Part shown: in pieces, positions 43,393 through 55,356 of the stretch
Position numbering within the stretch: position 1 is the stretch's first letter
How the letters are laid out: each line of letters starts with the position of its first letter
From: Euclidia mi
Lineage: Eukaryota > Arthropoda > Insecta > Lepidoptera > Erebidae
Length of the DNA: 64,000 nucleotides
Reading direction: 5' to 3'
Assembly (NCBI GenBank): GCA_944739405.2
Contig: OX123188.2
Coordinates: forward strand, 66,421,251 to 66,485,250
Notes under the pieces: model-generated
The model's database searches: none
What the model was told of the DNA's origin: nothing
What the model saw: the letters and a program-made list of their open reading frames with translations, nothing else
Translations under genes and position numbers: made by a program

Positions 43393-44241
43393 ACGTCACG
43401 GCGTCCTCACCTTCCGGTTGACTCAAATCCTTACCGGCCATGGTTGTTTTGGCCGGTATTTGTGGAGGATAGGCCGGGAGGAAACGCCCGGATGCCACCA
43501 TTGTGGCAGCAGCCGCGACCCTGTCGAAGACACGGCGTTGCATACTTTGGCGGAATGCCCAGCCTGGGCATCGCAGCGCCGTGATCTGGTCGCGGCTCTC
43601 AATACGGTTGTCCTCTCGCTCCCGGCCGTAGTTCTGTCTATGGTCCGGAGTGAGAGGTCTTGGAACGCCGTCGCCTCTTTCTGTGAAGCAGTCATGCTGA
43701 GCAAGGAGGCGGCGGAGCGGGAGAGGGAAATACATCGCCCTCTCCCCAACCGTAGGTCCGGGCGTCGGGGACGTCGAACTAGAGACGACTTCCGACCACC
43801 GTAAATTTATTGCCTGCGGACGGTGAGCGCTGGGGCTGCTCCCTGTCCGCCAAAAGGCGGGAGGCGGCGCGTGTCCTCGCCGCCTCCCAAGTAGCTTTGT
43901 GAGGTGATGGATGCCAGAAGTTTGATGTATGCAAGAAGTTTGATGGATGATTGCGAGATCATAACGAGACGGGGCCCGCCAACACCAACGGCGGGCCAAT
44001 CCCGGGCGGGGTCGCGAGAAAGTATGCAAATCGCGAACCGCGTGACCCCGCCAACACACGGGACCCGTAGGGACACCGCGGTGGTTTTTAGTGGGTATGC
44101 CCCGAACGCCTTTAGGGGAGAGCCTCCACATACCTCCTCCGCCAGTCCCAAGCCTAGCCGTTCTAATGGCTGGGTTGGCGGAGTTGAGATGACTCATAAG
44201 GAGAGTTTTACCACCGTAGTGAACAAAAAAAAAAAAAAAAA
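43393..44241 (+). mobile_element. 5'-truncated R1-clade LINE with poly(A) tail
   Basis: A perfect 18-bp duplication GGGCAACACATTCAAGAG flanks it (43375-43392; 44242-44259). The insert is GC-rich, unlike its surroundings. The coding part is the R1-type ORF2 C-terminus, open from the truncation point to TAA at 43802-43804: RHGVLTFRL, LTGHGCFGRYLWRIGRE, then a CCHC finger (CHHCGSSRDPVEDTALHTLA, followed by ECPAW) and a basic tail. The finger and the GHGCFG(R/A)YL motif are typical of R1/TRAS/SART relatives. The 3' UTR (43805-44224) ends in a 17-nt A run. Loss of everything upstream means it is inactive. The long exact duplication and A-tail imply recent insertion. Confidence 0.9.
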
Positions 44242-44259
44242 GGGCAACACATTCAAGAG

Positions 44260-45102
44260 CTTAACATTAAAATATTCTTTTTTTTTTTCTTTCGTTATAG
44301 TTTGGATCCGATTTAATAAAACTATATAGCATGAACTGTAATTTGGTAATTGTGGCGAAAATTTAACAACAGCTTATGGAACAGAGCTAAGGCACATTCC
44401 TACACCACAATATTGGTCTGTATGTAATGAATACACAGCCAACAAAATTAATGAAGAAATCTCTGAAATGTATTCTACCTACCATCATTTCATATTCGAC
44501 TTGTAATAAAAAGATTCTTCAGAGCACTTAATTCTTGGAATTCAAATATGCAGGACGATTACGCTAATCAGTACTAACACTAGAAAGAGTTATCAACAAA
44601 GCACAACACAGCCAATGCGAGAATGAGTCTCTGTCAATCACTACAAATGTTGCCTATTTAAATTCCAACAGATTAGAACAATATCGGCTACTTTAAAAAT
44701 CTATTATACATTTTCTGTAACTTTTTCGCTATTACCTACATAGTTTTATACTCAGATACATTTTTGATGAACATGTTAAAATAACCTGGTACAACAGTCA
44801 TTTTTCGACCATTCATGGCTATAATCTTGGTGGAAGTACATTACCAGCGTTTGCAGTTGGTTGTTGCTGTTGGCTTCAGCGTACTGTTGCAGATCGTTAA
44901 GGTATGTAGTCAGTACTCATCCACCGGCTTGCTCTCGGCAACGTTGCTACTGGATCGTAGGGCAATCGTTCTCCGTCGTCAGCTGAACGGTGCAGTGACG
45001 GGCTTAGGCAGAATCATGGCATCACGATGAGGAGACTCTGAAACTTGCAATTGGATGTATTAGTATTGTGGGCGCAAATTTATCACACTTCTGATGTCAG
45101 AA
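44260..45102. other. Unassigned sequence
   Basis: Right of the R1 insertion. A 71-codon frame at 44815-45030 shows no family features. Nothing else recognised. Confidence 0.45.
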
Positions 45103-46566
45103 TCACTTTACCACTTTTCAACTTAAACTGGCGCTTAGCGCGTCTACACCGCCTTATATACCCCTAAGAATGTTCTAGATCTACTAATTTCGATTGTCTT
45201 TTCGTTATTCAATTGTTTTTCCATCTCCTGTCTCTTTTTAACCTTTCCATTCCTTCTTGAAGTTTCTAGAATTTTCTAATCTTTATTCGAAATATTTAAA
45301 TTTGTGTTTCCATCTCCTGTCTCTTTTTAACCTTTCCATTCCTTCCTGAAGTTTCTAGAATTTTCTAATTTTTACTCGAAATATTTAAATAATCTTTTAA
45401 ATATTTGCCAAATATTCATAAACATTTTCCAAATTTCATAAAAACCATAATCCACATAACAGTGATGACTGGGATTTGAACCCACGCCTTCAGAACGTGA
45501 ACGGAATGTGTTATCCGCACGGCCATCGCCTTGCTGTCAACGGATGCTGAATTTGGCGAACACTTGACAAAATGTATACGTCATCGAATAAAAAACTCAT
45601 TTCCAAATAATAAAATTGTCTTCAAACCTCTTTGCTAATTATTGTGTTTCGTGACGACGGTTTGACATGACATCGGCCGTCACAATATTATATGACTAAT
45701 GAACCTTAAATGTAGATAGCGAGATTTTAAATGATTATAAATCAAAACACGTATGCATGTGTCAGAATCAAGAAAGCTTCCTATACTGTAGAGACAGTTT
45801 TGATAAATAAAAGAGACAACTATCAAATCATACTTTCATTTATTCAGTTTGGCACAAGGATATATCTTTAGATTACGTCGTGATTCTACATTTACATTTA
45901 CAGCCCAGTTCGCAAAGCAAAGACATAGAACCAAGAGAAAGAACGGGCAATAAAACTCTTGATCATTCTTTTCAATAACTATATATATAACAATAATTAA
46001 CAAACAGTGGTACAGCCAATTTATATCAAATATCAATGTTGTGGGTAGTTTTATATTACTAGAAAGGTCTGTCTTACAACAGAACATAATAAGCATTATT
46101 TAGCATCAATACAATTTACTAAATGTTTACCACAGGTATATACCTAATGAATCTCATTGATACGACTTGATCCACAGTATATTATTCTATCCTATATTAC
46201 AATCTATAATATCTCACAAACGATCAAACTACCCACAACACAACATCAATAAGATAATGATTACACTATCTTACATTGTTTCCTAGATGATGAAACAAAA
46301 GAACAAGCAACACAGAATATTGGAACACAGTGGCAATTAAATAGTCAGAACCATATCGTACCTGAGCCGTCGTCGAAGGAGAATAGGACGAGCTAGCCGA
46401 GCCTGTCGACTTATATAGGTACACCTTATTTACACGTTTGACAGTTTAACTGTCAAACGTCATGTCAGTGTCATTTAGTTGCCACTATCCTCTTACATAT
46501 TATGTATAAATACCTGGATATCAGTAATTTCAGCCCAAAGCCTAGATATTATTACATATCTCTCAC
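45103..46566. repeat. 1,464-bp duplicated segment, copy 2
   Basis: Direct-orientation copy of 38001-39464. Its left edge cuts the LTR internally, and no target duplication is evident at either edge (flanks TCAGAA and ATGCAA). A segmental duplication or an assembly artefact fits better than transposition. Confidence 0.95.
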
Positions 46567-46621
46567 ATGCAATACAAAATATATAGCTAATACTTAAATG
46601 AATTTTTGATATTTTACATAC

Positions 46622-46690
46622 ATAACGTCACGCCTTTTATCCCCGAAGGGGTAGGCAGAGGTGTATTTCTACACCCACTTGGTGGGTGGG
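46622..46690 (-). mobile_element. SINE 3'-tail fragment
   Basis: Contains the family tail (minus strand CTACCCCTTCGGGGATAAAA followed by GGCGTGAC) and a few bases of body, then stops. A relic of the CCCCGAAGGGG SINE family found whole at 17272 and 58721. Confidence 0.8.
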
Positions 46691-46761
46691 TTTGATATTT
46701 TAATTATTAGAAATCTGTTATCAGCGTTGAGACTTAACTTTACGTAATAAGCCCAGATGGA

Positions 46762-46803
46762 TTTATGGAGGCGCCATCATCGCCATGATGGCGCCTCCAT
46801 AAA
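46762..46803. repeat. Perfect 19-bp hairpin, 4-nt loop
   Basis: Arms 46762-46780 (TTTATGGAGGCGCCATCAT) and 46785-46803 are exact inverses around CGCC. The arms are GC-rich in an AT-rich neighbourhood and would make a very stable stem. Confidence 0.95.
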
Positions 46804-46809
46804 ATTAAC

Positions 46810-49800
46810 ATGAATAATAAAAAGCTCAGAGTATTGATTTAACTCATGGGAACTGACTTTAAAACAAAGAAATAGCTCCAGACGGTGGAAAAAGTATTGT
46901 CGAAGAAGAAATTTTACAATACTTTTTATGTAATTTGAAATCACGTTTCTTTTCTACAAATGGCATTAAACTGTGACAGTAGGATTAGCTGACTACTTAA
47001 TATATTAATTTGAGTTTACATTTTGTTGTTGACTAATTGCAGATCAGATCCTTTGCCTTAAAATAGAAACTTCCACAGCCTACCAAATAGCTTGTGCAGC
47101 ATCCTTACAGGGTGACCAAGGCAAGCTAGAGGAGAAAGTATATAATCGCTGTGAAGGAAGAAAGGTGTGGTGTTCCTCCAATTAGAGGGAGGATCCTCTA
47201 ACCAGGCTAGGTGAACTTGCCTGGTGGACTGTCAGTCCGACGGACGTATTTGAGAAGTTCTATATATAGTAAACTTCGTGTGCGAACTCTGCTTGTGCGA
47301 TTCAGCACCTTGTTTCCGTAGAATCGTGTCCGATAGATGTCGCCGTATGGTTGTTGTTGAGACTTCGTCGTCGCTCGCTAGATGACCTCAGCTGTATGTA
47401 GCTACCGCTACATCGCCTTTGTTTATACCACTCTGATCAAATCAGACGTATGGCCTTCCAAAAGTTGCCAACTTTCTAAGGTTTTAAGCATTCAAGACTG
47501 CAGTCTTGAGGTTCACATGCAGCTTGCATAAGTTGCCTTGTGGTTTATAAATTTTTGTGACATACTTTGTTAAAATTATTTTAGTTTATTTATAAATACG
47601 TGATCAATCTGGTCACTCAAATGTAATTCTTCATAATACATACAAACACTACACTTCTCATTACGTACTGTGAACGCGATCAAACTTACCACATGACTTG
47701 AGGTCTCAGCTAGTGCAATTCTAAAACTTTAGTATCAAAATGTATCATCGTATAAAATTTTCCATTTCAATAATACTTTAACAGTACCAGTGTCTCAAAT
47801 GGAAAGCAATCAAATGTATGTACTTAAAATAAGTCCGCATAACACTTCTTGTCCGAAGTTGCAAACAAAGACCATAGTCAATCACAATATCGTTATTCAG
47901 TCCGGTAGTGGTAAGCTATATGGCTTGCCATTCGTTTATGTATGGCAACACATAATAATATATACGCCAAGCAGCCTAATCCGACATGATATAATATAAT
48001 ATAATAGAAAAATAAGTGATTTGCCTTCTCTGATAGAATTATCAGAGAAGGCAAATCACTTATTTTTATAATATAGACAAGAGTCGTGTTCGGTAACGAG
48101 GGTAATGCGTGTATATTAGAATTCTTTACCGTCTCTGATACTGATATTGGGCAACTTCACACAAGTAGCTTAACGTTTTTTCCCTAGCGACTGTGATCTC
48201 GGTGGCATTCGCATGTAAAACACAAGCAATATAGAAAAGGGATGGATATATTTGACAAGTGTGACAAATAGGCCACGGGATAATTTAGAGAGTACAACCG
48301 GACGACTGTGGTTAACTTCTGCGAGCGGTGGCCACTATCCCCCTTAAATATTACTACGTGTCCCTCATACGGACTATATTTTGATTCGCTAGACACATCT
48401 CACGGGCTATTAAAACCCTTCTATCAGTATAATAGACTCCAATTATCCAAATCAGATCGTCCGCTGATAGAAAACGTGGTAGAGCTCGTGATAAAGCACC
48501 GCCCAATAAGTGCTTACAAAGTCACAGAAATATTCGTATTTCAACAGAACACGTTAAGTCGTATAATACCCTTGTTAACAAAAAATATGCCTTGGGGAAA
48601 GGATTGTTAATATTACAAATTTAACTATTGTGGACGAATATTCAAATGACAATATAAAATACGGAGTCATAAGTATTCTTATAAGAATTGTTGGTATTGG
48701 CATCGTTAAAAAGTATGAAGTGGAAGTTTCTATGATAATTTCTCGAAGGCATTAAACTCAATCGCAATTTACATTTTTATTGTACAAATTGTTTGTCATT
48801 TTACAAAATTCTTTTCTTTTATTCTCAGCGAAGTTCTGTGCGAAGTAATAAATCAGATGCGACAGAAAAATAAAAGTTGCGCTAGTATTCAAAAAGCAAT
48901 AAACCTTAATATGTAACGTGACGTAATTTAGTTAGTAATAATACAAGTTGGAGAAGGATGCCTTTCCAGAACTTGTTCTAATAATACGCGTAATAACTCG
49001 CCAAGTGATAGAACAATCTGTAGAACAAGTTTAGTGGTACCCGCGTCTTCTGACTGATTCAGATTTTCATGAATGAATGATGAATTTCATGTAAATGTTA
49101 GTGGCAACTCGTAACGTTTCAAGTATTCTTCCATGGTTTCAAGCATGGTTTCAAGGGTCAGCGGCTAGGACCAAGAATTAAATACATCATCCTAGGGTCA
49201 GCGGTACGGCGGCCGCCATTGTTCTAATTACTAGGCAACGAGTATGAAGTTGACGTGTTACAATGTAGCACAGCTGTACATCTACCAACTTATCTAATTA
49301 CCACAAACAGAAAGCTTGCTCTACTCGACTGTCTTCAACTCTAAATTGTATGTAAGCACAGCTACGGTAATAGTCATTCGATACTTGGCTATCGTTATGA
49401 GTACGGAGGAAGTACATTCAATTACAAACAAAATCATGTTAAAAGTTTAGTCGAGCACATTTCTCTTGTTTGTTATCCAGGTGAGTGGAGACGTCGTCCT
49501 TAATTATAAAATGTATTACTTATACTGTATTTGTACTAATTATGTCGTCTACTAGGCCGTGCTATTTATATTTAAGCTCACAATATCTTTTACCGACATG
49601 AATTTGAAATGTTTCGCTTCTTCTGTCACAAAGCCTTCTTTAATCTTCTCTCCTATATACAAAGGTACTCTGTGTCATCTCTAAAGATAAAGAAAATAAA
49701 CATTGTATACAAAAATAGGTTCAGGTTTTAAATCCTTTGCTTTGAATCTTGATTTGACTAATGGGTACATTTCGATTATAATAACTCAAGATCACATTGC

Positions 49801-50400
49801 CAGATTTCTATGTTACTTATTTTATAAATTAAAATACATGTTGAATAATTTTTATTTAATAAATAGTCTAAAACCGACTCACAAAGTTGTTTGTAAAAAT
49901 ATAGCACATAAAAATGGCATAACGGGTTAAAAAAATATTTGAAAATTGGCTGATTTAAAAAGCTATGAAAACGTGGGCTATTGCTAGTCAAGGTACCTTT
50001 TTTTTCTCTATTTGCCCCAAAATGTCAACTCGATTGATTGGATTTTCTCCAAAGGCGTATAATTCGGATCGTCGATGATCTTGACTTATCTGCCGCAGTT
50101 TGCTTCGCTTTGATATTTCCGTCTTCAAACGAGGTTTAAAGTGAGTCGAATGCACTGACACATAAAGTCGCATACTAGAAACAAATCAGAAGCATATCGA
50201 TGTATCTAAATATTTATTTATTGTGAAAAACTGGGTCAATCTGTTATGATACAACGCTTAACCTACGTTCGCGCGGGACCAGTAAACGCTGTTATTTATT
50301 CTTTGTTGGAATAGTATATTTGCTCATTCGTTTCTGCGGCATGGTAACATATGCATATTTATGAATGCGCTCAATGGAGCTTAAAGAATTTTGCGTATGA
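46810..50400. other. Mostly unassigned tract with one hairpin
   Basis: No recognised gene. About 47190-47450 is less AT-rich with a TATATATAGTAAAC word, faintly LTR-like, but without demonstrable ends. A 100-codon frame at 48308-48610 has no family features. The hairpin at 48008-48067 is listed separately. Confidence 0.45.
48008..48067. repeat. Perfect 28-bp hairpin, 4-nt loop
   Basis: Arms 48008-48035 and 48040-48067 are exact inverses (inner part GATTTGCCTTCTCTGATA), loop GAAT. The longest perfect stem in the set. Size and loop resemble a small-RNA precursor, but a snap-back duplication is as likely. Confidence 0.95.
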
Positions 50401-50410
50401 ACAATTGAAC

Positions 50411-50888
50411 ACCCTTTTTAGGGTTCCGTACCTCACAAGGTATAAAAAGGAACCCTTATAAGATTTCTTGTCCCTTTGTCTGTCTGTCTGTTCGTGAGTC
50501 ACCACCGATTTTCTCAGGAACGGGTGGACCTAGCAAATTGACATTTACATATATCAGATACTGAGGTGTATGGTTCTTATTAGGTGTATAAAAATCAGGG
50601 TCCTGGGTCAACCCGATAAAAAGATATGGTCAAAATTAGATTTTTACGAAAACTTGTAAGTACCAAAATTACAGCACAAATAAAGGAAAAATTACAAAAA
50701 ATAAAAAAAGGGGAAAATTTAAGGGTCCCCATACATACATAGTAGACTCCATTTAAGATAGTCCTCTAAGTTGTATGGGCGCTCATACAGATTTAGAGGA
50801 CTAGCGTAATTAGCACCAACCTCAAATAAGGTAAAATGCGTACGGAACCCTCGGTGCGCGCGTCAGACTCGCACTTGCCCGAATTTTT
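50411..50888 (-). repeat. Dispersed repeat with inverted GGTTCCGTA ends, minus strand
   Basis: Begins AGGGTTCCGTACC and ends TACGGAACCCTCGGTGCGCG then CGCACTTGCCCG. Same family as 51561-52093 in the opposite orientation (GGCAAGTGCGAGTCGGACTC head, TACGGAACCCTAAAA end). It includes GACAGACAG-rich words like RTE-derived short repeats. Non-coding. Confidence 0.75.
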
Positions 50889-51362
50889 ATTTATTGGTCT
50901 ACTCAGCATTTTATCGATATAAGAGACGTTTTTAGGTTTTTTTTCTTAGACGATAGACATGTCGGAATAAAAGAAATATGAAAATCGTAGCATACGAAGT
51001 CGGTTAATTAGTAAACAGGCAAAATGAATATCGTCTGTCCATAGACAGATGTGCAGGCTGTGCCCATACATAGTCTACACGTGAACACCCCAGATACACG
51101 TCTCTGCAGATATATATACAAAACACTATCCCATTAACAACACTTTACTGCAACATTCATTTTTTTATCAAAAGAGATTTGAATCATTTTTCGTCGAACA
51201 AAAAATAACAATATTATTCAATTACAGAATTAGTGCAACAAGGTATTTCAGGCCGTGCTGAAAAAAAAACATATTAAAATGAAGTGCATTGATAGTAGTT
51301 GTTCGCTTTTTGACTAGGTCAATAATAAAATTAGTAGTTTTATTTTATAGTGTAGTTAATTA

Positions 51363-52680
51363 CGATATTCTTATTTCATACTATATTTTGCATTCGTGTT
51401 CCACACTTTCATTATAACTTTGCGGATTTGTAAAATGTGGGTAACTCGTGGTCATGGGCTAAATAATAGGTTGTCAATTGCTTTGGTTTCATATTCCGTT
51501 ACTTTCTGCATCATTCACTTCCACCATAGTTCTGACCATGTTCGCGAGTTGCCTCCATTAAAAAATTGGGCAAGTGCGAGTCGGACTCGCGCACGAAGGG
51601 TTCCGTAGCATCATCTATAAAAGAAAATCACGTTCGTTGTATGTATACTTAAATACTTTTTTAAGTTTCTACCTGTTTATTAAGATCGAGTAACAAATTG
51701 CTTAAAAATTACGTTTGTTGTATGGGAGCCTCCCTTTATTATTATTTTTTTAATTTATTTTTAAAGGTAATATACAAATACATATTCTGTGAAAATTTAA
51801 AGCGTCTACCTGTTACAGTTAGTAATTTTCAGCAAAAAAATACGAAAATACACGTTTTTTGTATGGGAATTATATTTATTAATATTTTTTATTTTTTTAT
51901 TTTTATTTGTTGTTGTTTTTGTGTTTGTTGTTATAGCGGCAACCGAAATACATAATTTTTGAAAATTTCAGCTTTCTAGCTATCACGGTTTATGAGATAC
52001 AGCCTGGTGACAGACATACAGACGGACAGACTGACAGCGGAGGCTTAGTAATAGGGTCCCGTTTTTTACCTTTTAGGTACGGAACCCTAAAAAGACGCAA
52101 GTGGATGCTCCTGTTTCACCATATTTACTTTGGGAGGCTTACCATAAGAACATAATTTACTGCTTGAGTATGATATCAATACTATACTTACTAAAAATTT
52201 TACTAGTAGATGTCTACAATGTGAAACAGTTGCAGCTCCTTACAAAAATAAAACGTACAACTATTATTAAGGCCACGATTTTACGTCCAACTTGACTAAA
52301 TCACTTGATGAAATCGTGACGTGTAGACGCCAGTTGTCCAACTCAAGTTCATCGGGTGGGCGGTACCACAAGATTTTAACCAATCGGGTGGACGGAATGT
52401 AAATCAGTGATTTGATGGTGTCGTGTAGACGGGCAAAGCAAATTCGATTGAAAATTTGTTCAGTGGTAAAATTGTGCCGTATGCATGGGCCTTTATTTGT
52501 TTGAAAAGAGTGGGCATGAGTTTTATTGCCCGTCCTTTCTCGAGGTTCTAGCTATTGCATTGCGAACGTGGCAGTAAATGTAAATGTAGAATCATTAAGT
52601 AATTAACTTAAATTTTGACGTTCATAAGCGTCATTTTGTGGCCTAGATTAATAAATGATTTTGACTTTGACTTTGAATAT
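51363..52680 (+). repeat. Interspersed repeat, plus copy, carrying two inserts
   Basis: About 700 bp of this interval matches, in inverted orientation, 52755-53345. It is interrupted by the repeat at 51561-52093 and by a second insert of about 240 bp at 52256-52500 with AAGGCC-type inverted ends. Its 3' end is GATTTTGACTTTGACTTTGA, a short A-poor tail. Confidence 0.7.
51561..52093 (+). repeat. Dispersed repeat with inverted GGTTCCGTA ends, plus strand
   Basis: Head GGGCAAGTGCGAGTCGGACT, tail GGTACGGAACCCTAAAAA. It interrupts an older repeat: the sequence left of it (ending CATGTTCGCGAGTTGCCTCC) and right of it (ACGCAAGTGGATGCTCC) are continuous in the inverted copy near 53100-53150. Confidence 0.75.
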
Positions 52681-52754
52681 ACATGCCAAATAGCAGCTTC
52701 TTGCGCTTAATAGTTTTGGCGGTGTGTTGTCTGTCAGTCGGTCAGTAACGCAAG

Positions 52755-53345
52755 AATTTTAACTCAAACTCAAACTCAAAATCATTTATTCATTTGGGTC
52801 ACAAAGTGACGCTTATGAACGTCAAAGATTAAAGTTAATTACTAGATGATTCTACATTTACATTTACTGCCACGTTCGCAATGCAATAGGTAGAACCACG
52901 AGAAAGAACGGGCAATAAAACTCGTGGCCACTTTTTTTAATTGCCAGTATAATTCTTTTACATGTTATATTTGTAAGGAGCTGCAACTGTTTCACATTGT
53001 GAGTTATCTACTATTGCAAAAGTTAATAGTTATTGATATCATACTCAAGCAATGAATTATGTTCATTTAGTAAGCCTCCCAAAGTGAATATGGTGAAACA
53101 GGAGCATCCACTTACGTCTTTTGATGTAAGCAACTCGCGAACATGACTGTTCTGATCTATGGTGGAACAGTATGTTCCGAAAAGTAATGGTATATGAACC
53201 TGCAGCAATTTACAATCTATTAGTTAGCAGTTCATGACCACGAGTTACCCTCACCTTACTAATCCGATAAATTATAATAAAAAGAGTAGAACAAGAATGT
53301 AAATGTAGTATAAAAGAGAATACGGTAATTAACTACACTATAAAA
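52755..53345 (-). repeat. Interspersed repeat, minus copy of 51363-52680
   Basis: Uninterrupted relative of the plus copy. Together they form a head-to-head inverted pair separated by about 75 bp (which carries a fragment of the 55863-type repeat). Could be a LINE 3' UTR family. No coding sequence recognised. Confidence 0.7.
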
Positions 53346-53840
53346 CTGCCTATTGACCTAATAATAAAAAGTAATTGACCTAATAAAATAATATTTATTT
53401 CCAAGCGTACTTGTCGTTAAGATCATGAAGCTAATACACAGAGGAGATGGCGGAACGTATTTTCCTATACAAACTATGCGTGACAGCGGGCGGGGGTGAG
53501 GGGGACGTTACACTCCTGCTGACTCCGCCCACTGACTTATGACAACGTAATTCTGCCATTCGACACTAGAGGGCAAATGAAGTGGTCGTACTTGGGTGTG
53601 TTTTACCTTATTATAATTTTAAATCAAAAATAGTTTCTGTTCGGCGCCCTGTTTGGAATAATACGCATATATTACTAATACATATAATATTAAGATAAGG
53701 GTAATCCGGTCCGTTCATCGGGGGCGCTTTTAAATATTGAGATTTAAAATTAATACACAAGGTCGTTCTTTTTAAACAGTTTATTAATATAAAATACAAA
53801 AACAACCCAACATACTGATTTTTCCTGAAATTGGGAAAGG

Positions 53841-54446
53841 TGGCGCTACCATAGGGGCACTTTTTGAACAGAGGCATAGCGTACAACATTCTGAAGCCTT
53901 GCACCAAAAATCAATTAAATCGGTGCAGTAGTTTAGCCACAATATCGATTTTAAGTTCCGATATTTTTGCACATGCTTTGAATTCCACACAGCTGATACA
54001 AAACGGTCAACGACCCTACATTGCACGCCCCGACTCACTCCGACGCGACGCCTCGACGTCATCCGAAGTTAGGCTCAGCGCAGATAAAACGGAGCGCAGC
54101 GGAGAGGATTTTATTAACGCACTTGAAAATAAACTATATTTTTTTTACAACAAAGTGCATAAATGCTTGAACCTGACAAAAAACATTCGCGCGTCCTCGT
54201 AGATATGCGGGAATCCTCGCGCGGCGTCGAGTCGGCGCCCGCATCGTAGTGAGTCGCGGCGCGCAATGTAGGGTCGTTGACCGTTTTGTATCAGCTGTGT
54301 GGAATTCAAAGCATGTGCAAAAATTGCGGAACTTAAAATCGATATTGTGGCTAAACTACTGCACCGATTTAATTGATTTTTGGTACAAGGCTTCCGAATG
54401 TTGTACGCTATGCCTCTGTTCAAAAAGTGCCCCTATGGTAGCGCCA
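53841..54446. mobile_element. Foldback/MITE element with arms of about 190 bp
   Basis: Left arm 53841 to about 54031 and right arm about 54248-54446 are inverse (outer TGGCGCTACCATAGGGGCAC, inner ACGACCCTACATTG) with a few mismatches, around a 216-bp GC-richer core. Target duplication not resolved. It lies 81 bp left of the LINE tail beside the THAP gene. No transposase. Confidence 0.85.
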
Positions 54447-54526
54447 TCCTGTATACAGGCACCTTTTTATGAAATATTCGGTTTTTATTGGTTGAGACTT
54501 AAAAATATTTTTTATTTGTATTAATT

Positions 54527-54642
54527 TATAATAATAATAAAACTTCCTTTATTCAAGTGACCAAGACTCAGATTTGATAAGTAAAACACTTAAAACTAGT
54601 GTTTGTAAAAATAAATAATACAATCCACATTCACACAAGCTT
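54527..54642 (-). mobile_element. Tiny LINE 3' UTR insertion downstream of the THAP exon
   Basis: A 116-bp fragment ending (minus strand) GAATAAAGGAAGTTTTATTA and flanked by ATTAATT (54520-54526; 54643-54649). The duplication overlaps the last codons of THAP exon 2 but recreates the same TAA, so it adds a polyadenylation signal 3' of the gene without changing the reading frame. Confidence 0.7.
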
Positions 54643-54643
54643 A

Positions 54644-55218
54644 TTAATTAGTCAACACGCAGGAACAAATTCTTGTATATTTCAACGGGATCCAATTGTA
54701 CCGAGCGATTTTGTTTACCCATTGCATCTTTAATTCATCATCGGTAGGAAATCTGAAACATAAAGACTCAAAAAATTATCCTATAATAAAATTTGTCATA
54801 GTTAAATATTTTATTTTTAAATCTAAGTACGGCCCTGTATTCACACTAGCGTCATCTATCGTGATCTATCCTAGACTACATGTACCACGCTTATTTGATA
54901 AAATAATTTTTACAATTAATTTGTATTTAGATAAGAATTAACGGTACAAGTAAATTAAAGTTTGTTTATACAACCATTTCAAGTACAATTTCAAAGATGT
55001 AAATAATATTTTAACAGTTTCTCATCACTAATTTAAATCATGCGGCGCCATCTATCGGTGAGCAGATATATTACTGTGATAAAATTCGAACGAATAGAAT
55101 ATTCTGGAATATCATTAAAATAATCGATTTCAAACACTTACGAGTGAAATGTGATGCCTTGATTGGCAATTTGGCGTTTATCGGAGTAATTCCTGCAAGC
55201 TAAAACACAACACTTCAT
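54644..55218 (-). CDS. Two-exon THAP-type zinc-finger gene (61 codons)
   Basis: Exon 1 is 55218-55142: MKCCVLACRNYSDKR and on to GITFHS. The intron, 55141-54753 (389 bp), starts GTAAGTG and ends TTTATGTTTCAG. Exon 2 is 54752-54644. The splice joins codon TC|A in frame to give FHSFPTDDELKMQWV, then KIARYNWIPLKYTRICS, ending CVLTN and TAA. This matches the THAP domain: a C-x(2-4)-C start, F-H-x-F-P, a central W, R-x-x-W-x-P and I-C-S. The expected last zinc ligand (His in CSxHF) and the AVPxxF box are missing. THAP domains bind DNA and occur in host regulators and P-element-type transposases. It may be a short gene, a first part with further exons, or a relic. GC-box and CCAAT-like words lie about 60-95 bp upstream. 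Confidence 0.7.
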
Positions 55219-55356
55219 ATTTTTGTAGTATTTTTAACGAAAAACATTTTTTGTTCAGAGCGCGCCAGATGTACGATCGATGCGAGTTGCCAATAGACTG
55301 AGTAAGTCACGCCCACCAGCCCATCAAATGTGCACTCCTGTTGTATCAAGTGCACA

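Noticed and set aside
43807..44197. Long antisense frames in the R1 fragment
   Set aside because: GC-rich 3' UTR has few stops in any frame; the sense strand carries the R1 motifs.
45103..46566. Helitron or LTR pair explanation for the duplicated block
   Set aside because: No CTRR end or terminal hairpin, no TG...CA at block edges, and the block starts inside a solo LTR.
47190..47450. Possible solo LTR with TATA word
   Set aside because: No matching ends or target duplication could be found.
48308..48610. 100-codon frame
   Set aside because: No recognisable domain, no repeat or splice context; length is compatible with chance.
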